A stretch of 64,000 nucleotides of DNA, from NCBI GenBank assembly GCA_017445115.1, contig JAFSUU010000064.1:1-64000 (forward strand), read 5' to 3'. This DNA comes from Clostridia bacterium (GTDB lineage Bacteria; Bacillota_A; Clostridia; Oscillospirales; CAG-272). How positions within the stretch are numbered: position 1 is the stretch's first letter; every line of letters begins with the position of its first letter. Made by a program: the position numbers and the translations under genes. Shown in pieces: positions 25,474 through 33,749 of this stretch. The notes under the pieces were generated by a model. It was not told the DNA's origin. It was given only the letters and a program-made list of their open reading frames with translations, and did no database searches.

Positions 25474-27672
25474 TCACTCCGACGTGACGAGCGCTTTATA
25501 CGCTCCGTCAAGCGCCATTAACTGATCGTGAGTTCCGCGTTCGATAACTTTACCGCGCTCCAAAACAATGATCTCGTCGCAGTCGCGGATGGTGGAAAGA
25601 CGGTGGGCGATCACGATGCAGGAGATACCGCGGTCCTTGATCGACTTGACGACTTCATATTCCGTCTTGGCGTCGAGCGCGCTCGTTGCCTCGTCCATTA
25701 TGATTATCGTCGGGTCCTGAGCAAGAACTCTGGCTATCTCCATACGCTGACGCTGTCCGCCTGAGAAATCCTTGCCGCCCTCGGTGATCTTGTACTGATA
25801 ACCGCCCTCGCGCTGCATGATATCCTCGTGGATCTGCGCGTCGCGAGCCGCCATGATCACCTCGAAGTCCTCGATGGAATTGTCCCACATTTTTATATTA
25901 TTTGCGATAGTATCTTCAAACAGCGTTATATCCTGGTCGACGACTGCCACGGATCCCGTGAACACGCTTCTGTCGATCTTCTCGATCGGCTTTCCGTCGA
26001 ACAGTATCTCTCCGCTCCACGGCTGATAAAGCCCGGAGATAAGCTTTGAAAGAGTGGACTTTCCGCACCCGGAAGTTCCGACAAACGCAACCCGCTGTCC
26101 CTGCTTGAGTTCAAGGCTGAAATCTTCAATGAGAGGCGGCGCAAGTTTTGAATATCCGAACGTTACGTTTTTAATCACCAGATTTCCCGAAAGCTTATCG
26201 AATCCTTCCCCGGACGCCTCGGCTTCAGCAGAAGCTTTTTCTTGTTCGGAAAATACCGGGTCTTCGGGATATTCCATAACGTCCTCGATGCGTTCCATAT
26301 TCGTGCGCATCTCCTGCATCGTCTGACCGGAAGTGATAAGTTCGCCCGCCGGCGCGATGAAAGCCGTGAGAAATCCCTGAAACGCGAACACCATACCTAT
26401 CGTAAAATCTCCGCGCATAGTGAGCCATACGCCGAGGATGAGTACGGTTATGCTCATGACCTCGGAAATGATACTCGGTACAAGTCCGAGATACTGATTT
26501 ATTCTCTGGAATCTGACGTTCTGAGTATTTACCGAAGCCTGATATCCGGACCACTTTTCAAAAAATCCGTTCTCGGCACCGCTCGCTTTGATCGTTTCGA
26601 TCATTTCTATGCCGGATACGGTCGACGCAGCAAGTTTACCGCTGTCCCTCATCATAACGCGCGTGATATTTACGCGCTTTTTGGAAATATAACGCGAAAT
26701 GAATATCTGCGCGAACACGGAGACGAGTCCGACCACGGTGAGTATCCACGAATACCTGAGCATGACCACGAGATAGAACACCATCATAATAGTATTCAGC
26801 ACCAAAGGCGCAAGCGTGGTCACTATTTCTCCGGCGATGCCCGCGTTGGATTCTTTGCGCATCTGGATATCTCCCGCCATACGCTGAGAGAAGAATTCCA
26901 TCGGCATGCGGAGAACTTTCCACATATACGTGCTGTTTCCGACGACCGCCATCTTGCCGTCGAGACGAAGCGAGTATATCGCCTTTATCCATGACGCGGC
27001 AAGATTGATGAAAATGATCGCCGAAAAACATATCACGAACGGAATGAACCATCCCGGTTCTTTTCCGCTCAGAAGTTCGTCAAGGAAAACACGGGAGAAA
27101 CCGGCGCTGATGATCCCGACGAGCGAAGAGATAACGGTGGTGATCACCACAAATACGAACGCCGCGCCGGCGCCTTTCAGCCTCTTCTTTGCGAAGCCCG
27201 CAATGCTCTTCGGTTTTCCGCTCGGTTCAAAATCTTCCCCGGGCTCAATCATCAGACAAATGCCCGTAAAGCTCTCGTCGAACGTTTCGTAAGAAACCGC
27301 ATAGTCGCCCTTTGCCGGGTCATTCAGATATACTTTATCCCCTTTGAATCCGTTGCATACGACGAAATGATTGAAATCCCAGTGGATGATGCACGGGAAC
27401 TTTCCCTTTTCGCGCAGCGTTTCCGGCTCATAGCGGAATCCTTTTGCCGTAAATCCGTAATTGCGTGCCGCTTTCAGAATATTGCCGGCTTTGCTTCCGT
27501 CACGCGAGACGCCGCAGTCGCGCCGGACTTGTTCGAGAGGCACCCATTTACTGTAGTAAGCCATGATCATACACAGACAAGCCGCTCCGCATTCGAGCGC
27601 TTCCATCTGCATGATCACAGGTACTTTGGCTCTGCCTTTTGTGACAGGCTGTTTTATATTTTTAGCCGCCAT
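25474..27672 (-). CDS. C39 peptidase-containing peptide ABC exporter (NHLM type)
   Basis: 732 residues. N-terminal C39 peptidase: QMEALECGAACL (catalytic Cys28), WDFNHFVVCNG (His) and YLNDPAKG (Asp), which cut after double glycine. Then a six-helix membrane domain (about 165-450) and an ATPase with GTSGCGKST, DFSGGQRQRMEIARV, IIIMDEATSALD and IAHRLST. All catalytic residues are in place. The three Nif11 precursors and two other peptides in this locus end their leaders in GG, so they are the likely substrates. Downstream in the same operon is the second ABC gene; upstream is an HlyD stub. Confidence 0.94.
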   Translation of the reverse strand: MAAKNIKQPVTKGRAKVPVIMQMEALECGAACLCMIMAYYSKWVPLEQVRRDCGVSRDGSKAGNILKAARNYGFTAKGFRYEPETLREKGKFPCIIHWDFNHFVVCNGFKGDKVYLNDPAKGDYAVSYETFDESFTGICLMIEPGEDFEPSGKPKSIAGFAKKRLKGAGAAFVFVVITTVISSLVGIISAGFSRVFLDELLSGKEPGWFIPFVICFSAIIFINLAASWIKAIYSLRLDGKMAVVGNSTYMWKVLRMPMEFFSQRMAGDIQMRKESNAGIAGEIVTTLAPLVLNTIMMVFYLVVMLRYSWILTVVGLVSVFAQIFISRYISKKRVNITRVMMRDSGKLAASTVSGIEMIETIKASGAENGFFEKWSGYQASVNTQNVRFQRINQYLGLVPSIISEVMSITVLILGVWLTMRGDFTIGMVFAFQGFLTAFIAPAGELITSGQTMQEMRTNMERIEDVMEYPEDPVFSEQEKASAEAEASGEGFDKLSGNLVIKNVTFGYSKLAPPLIEDFSLELKQGQRVAFVGTSGCGKSTLSKLISGLYQPWSGEILFDGKPIEKIDRSVFTGSVAVVDQDITLFEDTIANNIKMWDNSIEDFEVIMAARDAQIHEDIMQREGGYQYKITEGGKDFSGGQRQRMEIARVLAQDPTIIIMDEATSALDAKTEYEVVKSIKDRGISCIVIAHRLSTIRDCDEIIVLERGKVIERGTHDQLMALDGAYKALVTSE

Positions 27673-27715
27673 AATATCCTCACAATAATAAACTGTTCAA
27701 TGCAAAAAACTACTG

Positions 27716-27949
27716 TCAGTTCGTTACGTAAGTTATCGGAGCGACTTCTTCCGTGCTGCCGTCCGCGTTATGCGTTTCGACTCTTCCGAAAATGCTCCAC
27801 GCAAGTATTCCGAGAAGCAGCACCACGAGAGCGATCAGGACGAGCCAGACGGAAGGCGTGGTAACCTTTATGTAATCGTTCAGAGACTCGGGGCTTGAAA
27901 CCTTGTCCATACTCTTCTCTCTGAAAATCGAATTATCTCTATCCGCCAT
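27716..27949 (-). CDS. HlyD/NHLM secretion-protein stub (membrane anchor only)
   Basis: 77 residues: MADRDNSIFREKSMDKVSSP-ESLNDYIKVTTPSVW then one transmembrane helix (LVLIALVVLLLGILAWSIFG) and a short tail ending VAPITYVTN. The first 60 residues match the N-terminus of NHLM-type HlyD adaptor proteins, which normally continue ~200 residues more into coiled-coil and barrel domains. Here the frame ends and no continuation is seen before the ABC gene. GGAGG is 8 bases before ATG 27949. Either a minimal anchor or a truncated adaptor; it keeps the operon position of HlyD. Confidence 0.75.
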   Translation of the reverse strand: MADRDNSIFREKSMDKVSSPESLNDYIKVTTPSVWLVLIALVVLLLGILAWSIFGRVETHNADGSTEEVAPITYVTN

Positions 27950-28073
27950 AATACGGTCCTCCATATTATATATTTGTCCATTATAAAACTATGATATCAT
28001 TTTACATCATTAATATTATAAAATCAAGTTATTTAATTATTTTTTACCATCTTGTATTATTTTGTAAATAAAA

Positions 28074-28102
28074 TCAACGGTTCGCCGACGACGAACCGTT
28101 GA
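28074..28102 (-). terminator. Terminator of MFS gene
   Basis: 11-bp stem TCAACGGTTCG / CGAACCGTTGA with a seven-base loop and flanking A/T runs, 23 bases past the MFS stop. Confidence 0.85.
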
Positions 28103-28124
28103 AAAATTTACTGTTTATATTCAT

Positions 28125-29426
28125 TTACAGCTCTTTGATGTGTTTGCTGATAAGCATCAGCACCGCGGTGACTGTGAAACCGACGGAACAAACTGCAAGC
28201 AGCAGCGTGCTGCCGGACGTCTCAAGGATCACCCCCGCGAGCACCGACGCAAGCGGGGTTATTCCATGCGAACCTATACTCGTGATGCTGTTAACTTTGC
28301 TCAGTTTGTCCTTGTCCACGATGCGCATTATAGAGGTGTTTATCGGGATATTGATATAGGAGATAAGAAGTCCCATTGCGAGCGCTCCCGTGCAGAGCGC
28401 TGCAAGAAATCCGTTCAGCAGCACGCCCCGGGATACAAACTGCCAATAGCAGACCGTCAGAGCGATCATTACTCCGGCGAAAGCAAGAAGCCTGAGTGCA
28501 ACCTTCCGCCCGCATTTTTCCTCCTGACGGCGCGCGCTGAGGATCGCCGCTCCGATCAGGGAGCTTATCCCGAAACACACGCTGAAAACGGAAGACCAAA
28601 GCTCCGGCTTCAGAACTTTGTCAAACAGGTATGACGGTGCGGACGCGAGATCCGTCTTTACGAAATAAGGGATAAAATTACCCGTAAAAGGCGTGACGAA
28701 GAAATTGATGAAAAGTACCGCAACCAAAAGTGCCAGAAGCGCCTTTTTCGTTTTTATGTAAACGATACCGTCCCTCATATCACGTACCGCCAGCTTAAGC
28801 GTCAGGCGTTCCGCTGACGGAGTGTGATCGTAGCGTATCAGCATTTCGGAGATCCCGGAAGCCACGAAACATATTCCGACGAAGAAGAAAAGAACGTATA
28901 TATTCAGAGAAGCGTACAAGACTCCCGCAAGAATAACGCCTAATATGCTTTCAAACGAGTTTTTGATCGCGAAATACGAGTTCGCCTGCTGAAGCTTTTC
29001 CTCTTTAACGATATGAGGAAAAAGCGCGCCCGACGCGGGATTGAAGATCCCGCTTACGGCGTTGCCGAGAATCCCGAGTGCAAACAGGATCACAATATGA
29101 GCGGTCGAGCCGTGAAACAGCAGCATAAGCACGGTTGCCAGAATGATAAGACCGCCTTTTATGTAATCGCAGACGTACATTATCTTCGCTTTGTTGAATC
29201 TGTCTCCGAGCACACCGCCGACCGGCGTGAAAACGAGCATCGCGACGCCGCAAAGCGCGAGATAGAGTCCTTGCAGAAACGCGCTGTTGCCGCTGATCTC
29301 AAGGATATAAAAGCTGACGGCAAAACTGTAGAGCAGCGCGCCGAGCTCCGACACCAGCGCTCCTAAAAATACGAGACGAAAGTTCCGATTGAAAAATACG
29401 TTGTCTCCCCGGATTTTACCGCTCAT
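28125..29426 (-). CDS. MFS transporter (EntS/MFS_3-like exporter)
   Basis: 433 residues with 12 hydrophobic segments. NRNFRLVFLGALVSELGALLYSFA and GGVLGDRFNKAKIMYVCDYIKGG (loop 2-3 MFS signature) match the MFS_3 group, which includes siderophore and macrolide exporters. I start at ATG 29426 (AAGGAG upstream); an upstream frame lacks an RBS. It overlaps the HTH-TPR gene by 11 bases, so that regulator likely controls it. It may export the peptide product, provide immunity, or act independently. Confidence 0.85.
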   Translation of the reverse strand: MSGKIRGDNVFFNRNFRLVFLGALVSELGALLYSFAVSFYILEISGNSAFLQGLYLALCGVAMLVFTPVGGVLGDRFNKAKIMYVCDYIKGGLIILATVLMLLFHGSTAHIVILFALGILGNAVSGIFNPASGALFPHIVKEEKLQQANSYFAIKNSFESILGVILAGVLYASLNIYVLFFFVGICFVASGISEMLIRYDHTPSAERLTLKLAVRDMRDGIVYIKTKKALLALLVAVLFINFFVTPFTGNFIPYFVKTDLASAPSYLFDKVLKPELWSSVFSVCFGISSLIGAAILSARRQEEKCGRKVALRLLAFAGVMIALTVCYWQFVSRGVLLNGFLAALCTGALAMGLLISYINIPINTSIMRIVDKDKLSKVNSITSIGSHGITPLASVLAGVILETSGSTLLLAVCSVGFTVTAVLMLISKHIKEL

Positions 29427-30495
29427 TTCCGACGATCTCCTTCCACCTTTCAGATAATTCTTTGTCGTCAAGAAGGTCGATCATAGTGGCGACGCTGTCG
29501 GCGGCGGATATACCGAAAACGTCAAAAATCACGGTTTGTTTTCCCTTGTCGGCAAACCTCAACTGTTTCAAAGAGTAATCCGGATCGGAGTCGAAGCGCA
29601 TCGCGGCGTCCGCAGCGCTCCTCAGCGACGCCGATGATTCATCAAGAAGTCCCGCCATTTTCTGAACGTATGCCAGCAGAGCGAGTATTTGCGCCTGAGT
29701 CTTATCCATCACGTCCGGCTTTTCGGACCCCGTTTTCAGCCCGTTCAAAAGCTTCACCCCCCACTCCGTGATGTCAAGTGCGGAAGTTATATCGTTTCTT
29801 TCGCGAAAGACGAAAACGTAATCGAATACGGCAGAAAGGATCGTCGACACTCCGCCTGCCAGCGCCTTCGACAGAAACGGCACAGCTTCTTCGGTACGGC
29901 CCATATAAGCCGCAAGATACGTTCCTATCTGCTCGTTGAAAACTCCTCCGGCGTTGTTTTCCTTCAGCAGTTCCAAACTCTTCTCGCGTTCATCAAGAAG
30001 GAACATAACGAGCGACATTTCCCCGCTGATCGTCGATTTGTTGATTCGGGGATCGGTATTCTGCGGGAGCAAGACTATCGCATGTTCGTAAAGATCGAGC
30101 GCGCGTCTCAACTGCCCGGCGTCGTGATTTCCGGAGCCGTATGCGAGGAAGATCCCGGCGCAGGTGTACACCACGTCAAAAGAATTCGGATACTTTCCGA
30201 GCGCCTTTTCCGCTTCGGCGATCGCGGCAGGATTAAACGTCTTACAGTACGAACAGACCCTCTCCAGCATAAGATCCGGGCGGTTGTCCTTCATTTCGTA
30301 GCCGAGCAGTACGTCGACCGACGTATCGAAAAAATCCGCCATCTCTACTATCAGTTCAAGCTCCGGCAGCGACATACCGGTCTCCCATTTATGTACGGCG
30401 CCGACAGTCACTCCGAGCACCTCGGCAAGTTTTTCCTGCGTCATCTTTCGTTCTTTGCGAAACCTTCGGATATTCTCATTAAGCGTCAGTTTCAT
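29416..30495 (-). CDS. XRE-family HTH regulator with TPR-like domain
   Basis: 359 residues. N-terminal HTH_3 domain (NIRRFRKERKMTQEKLAEVLGVTVGAVHKWE, residues 8-62), then tetratricopeptide-like helices (FNPAAIAEAEKALGKYPNSFDVVYTCAG; LYEHAIVLLPQN), resembling Rgg/PlcR-type peptide-sensing regulators, though no specific peptide pocket can be assigned. It is first in the operon with the MFS transporter and, with it, opens the peptide-locus block. Confidence 0.85.
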   Translation of the reverse strand: MKLTLNENIRRFRKERKMTQEKLAEVLGVTVGAVHKWETGMSLPELELIVEMADFFDTSVDVLLGYEMKDNRPDLMLERVCSYCKTFNPAAIAEAEKALGKYPNSFDVVYTCAGIFLAYGSGNHDAGQLRRALDLYEHAIVLLPQNTDPRINKSTISGEMSLVMFLLDEREKSLELLKENNAGGVFNEQIGTYLAAYMGRTEEAVPFLSKALAGGVSTILSAVFDYVFVFRERNDITSALDITEWGVKLLNGLKTGSEKPDVMDKTQAQILALLAYVQKMAGLLDESSASLRSAADAAMRFDSDPDYSLKQLRFADKGKQTVIFDVFGISAADSVATMIDLLDDKELSERWKEIVGNER

Positions 30496-30626
30496 AACAG
30501 TATTCTCCTTCGTTTTTCACCAATATTATACCTCAACAATCTGTACAAATCAATACACTAATGATACCGGAAAGATAATACTTTTTATACTGATGGTATT
30601 GTTTTCTCATCAACTCAGATAAAAAA

Positions 30627-30653
30627 CTCCGGCTCATTTGAAATGAACCGGAG
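30627..30653 (-). terminator. Terminator of metY-cysK
   Basis: CTCCGG-c-TCATTT / AAATGA-a-CCGGAG stem (one mismatch) with flanking A and T runs, 18 bases past the cysK stop. Confidence 0.8.
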
Positions 30654-30671
30654 TGCATATTATATTTCCGA

Positions 30672-31604
30672 TTACTCGGTAAAGAGAGGCGTGGAATAAT
30701 ATCTGTCGCCGCTGTCGGGGAGAAGCGCGACGATGACTTTTCCCTTGTTTTCCGGACGCTTTGCAAGCGAAACCGCAGCGAAAAGCGCCGCTCCGGAGGA
30801 AATTCCTACCGAGATCCCCTCTTTCTTTGCGAGGAGTTTTGAAGTCGCGAAAGCGTCTTCGTTTGCGACTTTGAACACCTCGTCATAAACCGAGGTATTC
30901 AGAACGTCGGGTACGAATCCCGCACCGATTCCCTGGATCTTGTGAGGACCGGATCTGCCTTCGGAAAGGACGGGAGAGCTCTCCGGCTCGATCGCGACGA
31001 CCTTGACGGCAGGATTCTGTTCTTTAAGAAATTCACCGGTACCGGTTACCGTTCCGCCCGTTCCGACGCCCGCAACGAATATATCGACCTTGCCGTCAGT
31101 GTCGTTCCAGATCTCGGGACCGGTGGTAGCCTTGTGGATAGCCGGGTTTGCAGGGTTGACGAACTGGCCGGGGATAAAGCTGTTCGGGATCTCCGCGGCG
31201 AGCTCTTCTGCTTTTGCGATAGCGCCCTTCATGCCCTTTGCGCCCTCTGTGAGGACGATCTCGGCGCCGTAAGCTCTCAGAATGTTTCTTCTCTCAACGC
31301 TCATCGTCTCGGGCATCGTAAGGATGGTGCGGTATCCCTTTGCAGCGGCGATAGCGGCAAGTCCGATACCGGTATTGCCGGAAGTCGGCTCAATGATGAC
31401 GGAGCCTTCCTTGAGAAGTCCTTTTTCCTCTGCGTCCTCGATCATCGCTTTCGCGATCCTGTCTTTGACGCTTCCTGCCGGATTGAAATACTCGAGTTTT
31501 ACGAGCAGCGTAGCTTCAAGTCCGAGTTCTTTTTCGATATTTACAGTCTCAACGAGGGGGGTGTTTCCTATAAGTCCGAGTGTTCCTTTATAAATCTTAG
31601 CCAT
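30672..31604 (-). CDS. cysK: Cysteine synthase A (O-acetylserine sulfhydrylase)
   Basis: 310-residue PLP enzyme making cysteine from O-acetylserine and sulfide. [17 protein letters not shown] (PLP lysine), [11 protein letters not shown] and [16 protein letters not shown] are all conserved. It lies 44 bases after metY in the same direction, so both are under the Rrf2-type operator at 33082-33100. Confidence 0.96.
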   Translation of the reverse strand: MAKIYKGTLGLIGNTPLVETVNIEKELGLEATLLVKLEYFNPAGSVKDRIAKAMIEDAEEKGLLKEGSVIIEPTSGNTGIGLAAIAAAKGYRTILTMPETMSVERRNILRAYGAEIVLTEGAKGMKGAIAKAEELAAEIPNSFIPGQFVNPANPAIHKATTGPEIWNDTDGKVDIFVAGVGTGGTVTGTGEFLKEQNPAVKVVAIEPESSPVLSEGRSGPHKIQGIGAGFVPDVLNTSVYDEVFKVANEDAFATSKLLAKKEGISVGISSGAALFAAVSLAKRPENKGKVIVALLPDSGDRYYSTPLFTE

Positions 31605-31648
31605 GATAATTATCTCCTTGTTAAATTATTAAGTAATGTGTGTACCGG

Positions 31649-32935
31649 TCAGTTCAGCGCAGCAAAGCCCGCTTCGAGATCGGCTATTATGTCGTCGATA
31701 TGCTCTGTGCCTATCGAAAGCCGAATTGTGTTCTGATGGATGTTCTGACTGTCAAGCTCTTCTTCCGAAAGCTGAGAGTGAGTGGTAGATGCCGGATGTA
31801 TCACGAGGGATTTTACATCCGCTACGTTTGCGAGAAGTGAAAATATCTTCAGCCCGTCAATGAATTTCCAGGCTTCCTCACGCCCGCCTTTTATATCAAA
31901 GGTAAAGATCGATCCGCCGCCGTTCGGAAAATATTTTTTGTATAGCGCGTGCTGAGGATGATCGGGGAGAGACGGATGATTGACCTTTTCGACGAGAGGA
32001 TGATTTGCGAGATATTCGACGACCTTTTTAGTATTCTCGGCATGACGTTCAAGGCGAAGCGAGAGAGTCTCGACTCCCTGAAGAAGCAGGAACGCGTTGA
32101 ACGGCGAGATCGCAGCGCCGGTGTCGCGGAGCAGGATCGCGCGGATGTAAGTAACGAATGCCGCGGGACCGACCGCGTCTGCGAAAGATACGCCGTGGTA
32201 ACTCGGATTCGGTTTTGCGATCGGCGCGTACTTATCGGCGCTCGCCTTCCAGTCGAATTTGCCGGAATCAACTATGACACCGCCAAGCGTCGTACCGTGG
32301 CCGCCGAGGAATTTTGTCGCCGAGTGAACGACGATGTCCGCTCCGTGCTCGATGGGACGGATGAGGTACGGTGTGCCGAACGTGTTGTCGATCACTACCG
32401 GAATACCGTTTGCGTGAGCAATTTCCGAGATTGCGTCGATATCGGGAATATCGCTGTTCGGATTGCCGAGCGTTTCGATGAAGACCGCTTTAGTGTTCGG
32501 CTTTATCGCCGCTTTTACTTCATTAAGATCATGTATGTCGACGAAGGTCGTCTCGATGCCGTATTGAGGAAGAGTGTGGGCGAGCAAATTGTAGCTTCCG
32601 CCGTAGATCGTTTTCTGAGCGACGATGTGTTCGCCTTTCTGCGCCAGTGCTTCGATAGTATAGGTTATCGCGGCTGCGCCGGATGCGAGGGCAAGCGCTG
32701 CGACGCCGCTTTCAAGCGCCGCGACTCTTTTTTCAAGAACGTCCTGAGTGGAGTTCGTAAGTCTTCCGTAAATGTTTCCCGGATCGGCGAGCCCGAAGCG
32801 TGCCGCTGCGTGTGCGCTGTTATGAAATACATAGGAAGTCGTCTGATATATCGGTACCGCTCTCGAGTCGGTAGCGGGATCTGCCTGCTCCTGACCTACG
32901 TGGAGCTGAAGCGTTTCAAATTTATAGTTACTCAT
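31649..32935 (-). CDS. metY: O-acetylhomoserine sulfhydrylase
   Basis: 428-residue Cys/Met metabolism PLP enzyme converting O-acetylhomoserine and sulfide to homocysteine. YQTTSYVF, ALASGAAAI, ETLGNPNSDIPD and the PLP-lysine motif HSATKFLGGHGTTLGG are typical of MetY rather than MetB. It is preceded by a 21-codon leader ORF ending in Cys-Arg-Cys and by a promoter overlapped by an Rrf2-type palindrome. Operon metY-cysK. Confidence 0.95.
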   Translation of the reverse strand: MSNYKFETLQLHVGQEQADPATDSRAVPIYQTTSYVFHNSAHAAARFGLADPGNIYGRLTNSTQDVLEKRVAALESGVAALALASGAAAITYTIEALAQKGEHIVAQKTIYGGSYNLLAHTLPQYGIETTFVDIHDLNEVKAAIKPNTKAVFIETLGNPNSDIPDIDAISEIAHANGIPVVIDNTFGTPYLIRPIEHGADIVVHSATKFLGGHGTTLGGVIVDSGKFDWKASADKYAPIAKPNPSYHGVSFADAVGPAAFVTYIRAILLRDTGAAISPFNAFLLLQGVETLSLRLERHAENTKKVVEYLANHPLVEKVNHPSLPDHPQHALYKKYFPNGGGSIFTFDIKGGREEAWKFIDGLKIFSLLANVADVKSLVIHPASTTHSQLSEEELDSQNIHQNTIRLSIGTEHIDDIIADLEAGFAALN

Positions 32936-32977
32936 TGTAATTACCTCTCTTTAATATATTGAATGTTTTTGTTACGT

Positions 32978-33043
32978 TCAACATCGGCACATTCGTCCGT
33001 TCTTAAGCCCGGTTTTTACAAGAGCTGAAATTCTGCTTTTCAT
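32978..33043 (-). CDS. Cys-Arg-Cys leader peptide upstream of metY
   Basis: 21-codon ORF, MKSRISALVKTG... ending RMCRC then TGA. ATG 33043 follows AAAGGAAAACC at good spacing, and the ORF ends 42 bases before the metY start. Two of the last three codons are Cys, as in known sulfur-operon leader peptides of other phyla, so ribosome stalling on cysteine shortage could control metY translation. No terminator hairpin is evident between it and metY, which favours a translational mechanism. Confidence 0.65.
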   Translation of the reverse strand: MKSRISALVKTGLKNGRMCRC

Positions 33044-33081
33044 AGGTTTTCCTTTCTTTCCGTCGGTCATTCACCTACTTA

Positions 33082-33100
33082 ACCTATCGGATTTGTAGGT
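33082..33100. promoter_or_regulatory. Rrf2-type operator over metY start site
   Basis: ACCTA-N9-TAGGT palindrome directly downstream of the metY -10 box, where a bound repressor would block transcription. It has the same arms and spacer length as the palindrome at 33171-33189. Confidence 0.65.
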
Positions 33101-33129
33101 ATTCTACCACAGACTCTGTCAAATGTCAA
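33101..33129 (-). promoter_or_regulatory. SigA promoter of metY-cysK
   Basis: Minus strand TTGACA (33124-33129), 17-base spacer, TAGAAT (33101-33106). One mismatch to consensus overall. Confidence 0.75.
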
Positions 33130-33170
33130 TACCCAAATGCAAAAAAATCAAAAATTTTTTAAGCGCAATT

Positions 33171-33204
33171 ACCTATTGACAAAGTAGGTTTTATGGCTTA
33201 TAAT
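33171..33204 (+). promoter_or_regulatory. rrf2 promoter with embedded operator
   Basis: Consensus promoter TTGACA (33176-33181), 17-base spacer, TATAAT (33199-33204). The palindrome ACCTA-N9-TAGGT (33171-33189) covers the -35 box and part of the spacer, so the Rrf2 protein probably represses its own operon. Confidence 0.8.
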
Positions 33205-33276
33205 ATTTACATACTGAACCGATAGGTTTTATGCCATTAATATGCGGCTGACAATTAAGAAAGGTGCATTATAATT

Positions 33277-33717
33277 ATGATGATTTCGACACGGGGAAGA
33301 TACGCTTTGCGCATAATGCTCGACATAGCGGAGTATCAGAGCGAGGGATATGTTTCTCTGAAAGACTCGGCAGAGAGGCAGGAGATCTCAAAAAAATATC
33401 TCGAACAGATAGTGACGATCCCGGGCGTTTCAAAAATGCTTGAAGCAAAAGGCGGTAAAAACGGCGGGTACCGTCTCGCAAAAGCTCCCCGCGAATACAC
33501 CGTAGGCGACGTGCTTCGCGCGGCTGAGGGCACACTCTCCCCGGTCGCATGTCTCGAAAACGATCAGGCGTCGTGCGCGCGCAGTTCATATTGCGCCGTG
33601 TTGCCGATCTGGAAAGGCCTTGACGACGTGATCAACGAATATCTTGACGGCATCACACTTCAGGACGTTCTCGACCGTAAAGCCGAATACGACGGCGGGA
33701 ACGATTATGTGATATGA
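33277..33717 (+). CDS. Rrf2-family regulator (CymR/IscR-like)
   Basis: 146 residues. Winged HTH: TRGRYALRIMLDIAEYQ, ISKKYLEQIV, GGKNGGYRLAK. Three cysteines, in CLENDQASCARSSYC, sit where IscR carries its Fe-S cluster. It heads an operon with iscS and iscU and faces metY-cysK; both promoters carry matching palindromes. It could therefore sense Fe-S status (IscR-like) or cysteine via CysK (CymR-like). The cysteines favour the former, the neighbours allow both. Confidence 0.9.
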   Translation: MMISTRGRYALRIMLDIAEYQSEGYVSLKDSAERQEISKKYLEQIVTIPGVSKMLEAKGGKNGGYRLAKAPREYTVGDVLRAAEGTLSPVACLENDQASCARSSYCAVLPIWKGLDDVINEYLDGITLQDVLDRKAEYDGGNDYVI

Positions 33718-33749
33718 AATTTTCAACTGTTTTCGGAGAATATAAATAA

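Larger units (their letters stand above)
32936..33276. promoter_or_regulatory. Divergent regulatory region metY / rrf2
   Basis: 341 bases without a long gene. It holds, from left to right, the metY RBS, the CRC leader ORF, the operator at 33082-33100, the metY promoter at 33101-33129, the rrf2 operator/promoter at 33171-33204, and CCGATAGGTT at 33219-33228, which is the inverted copy of AACCTATCGG at 33081-33090. Confidence 0.75.
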
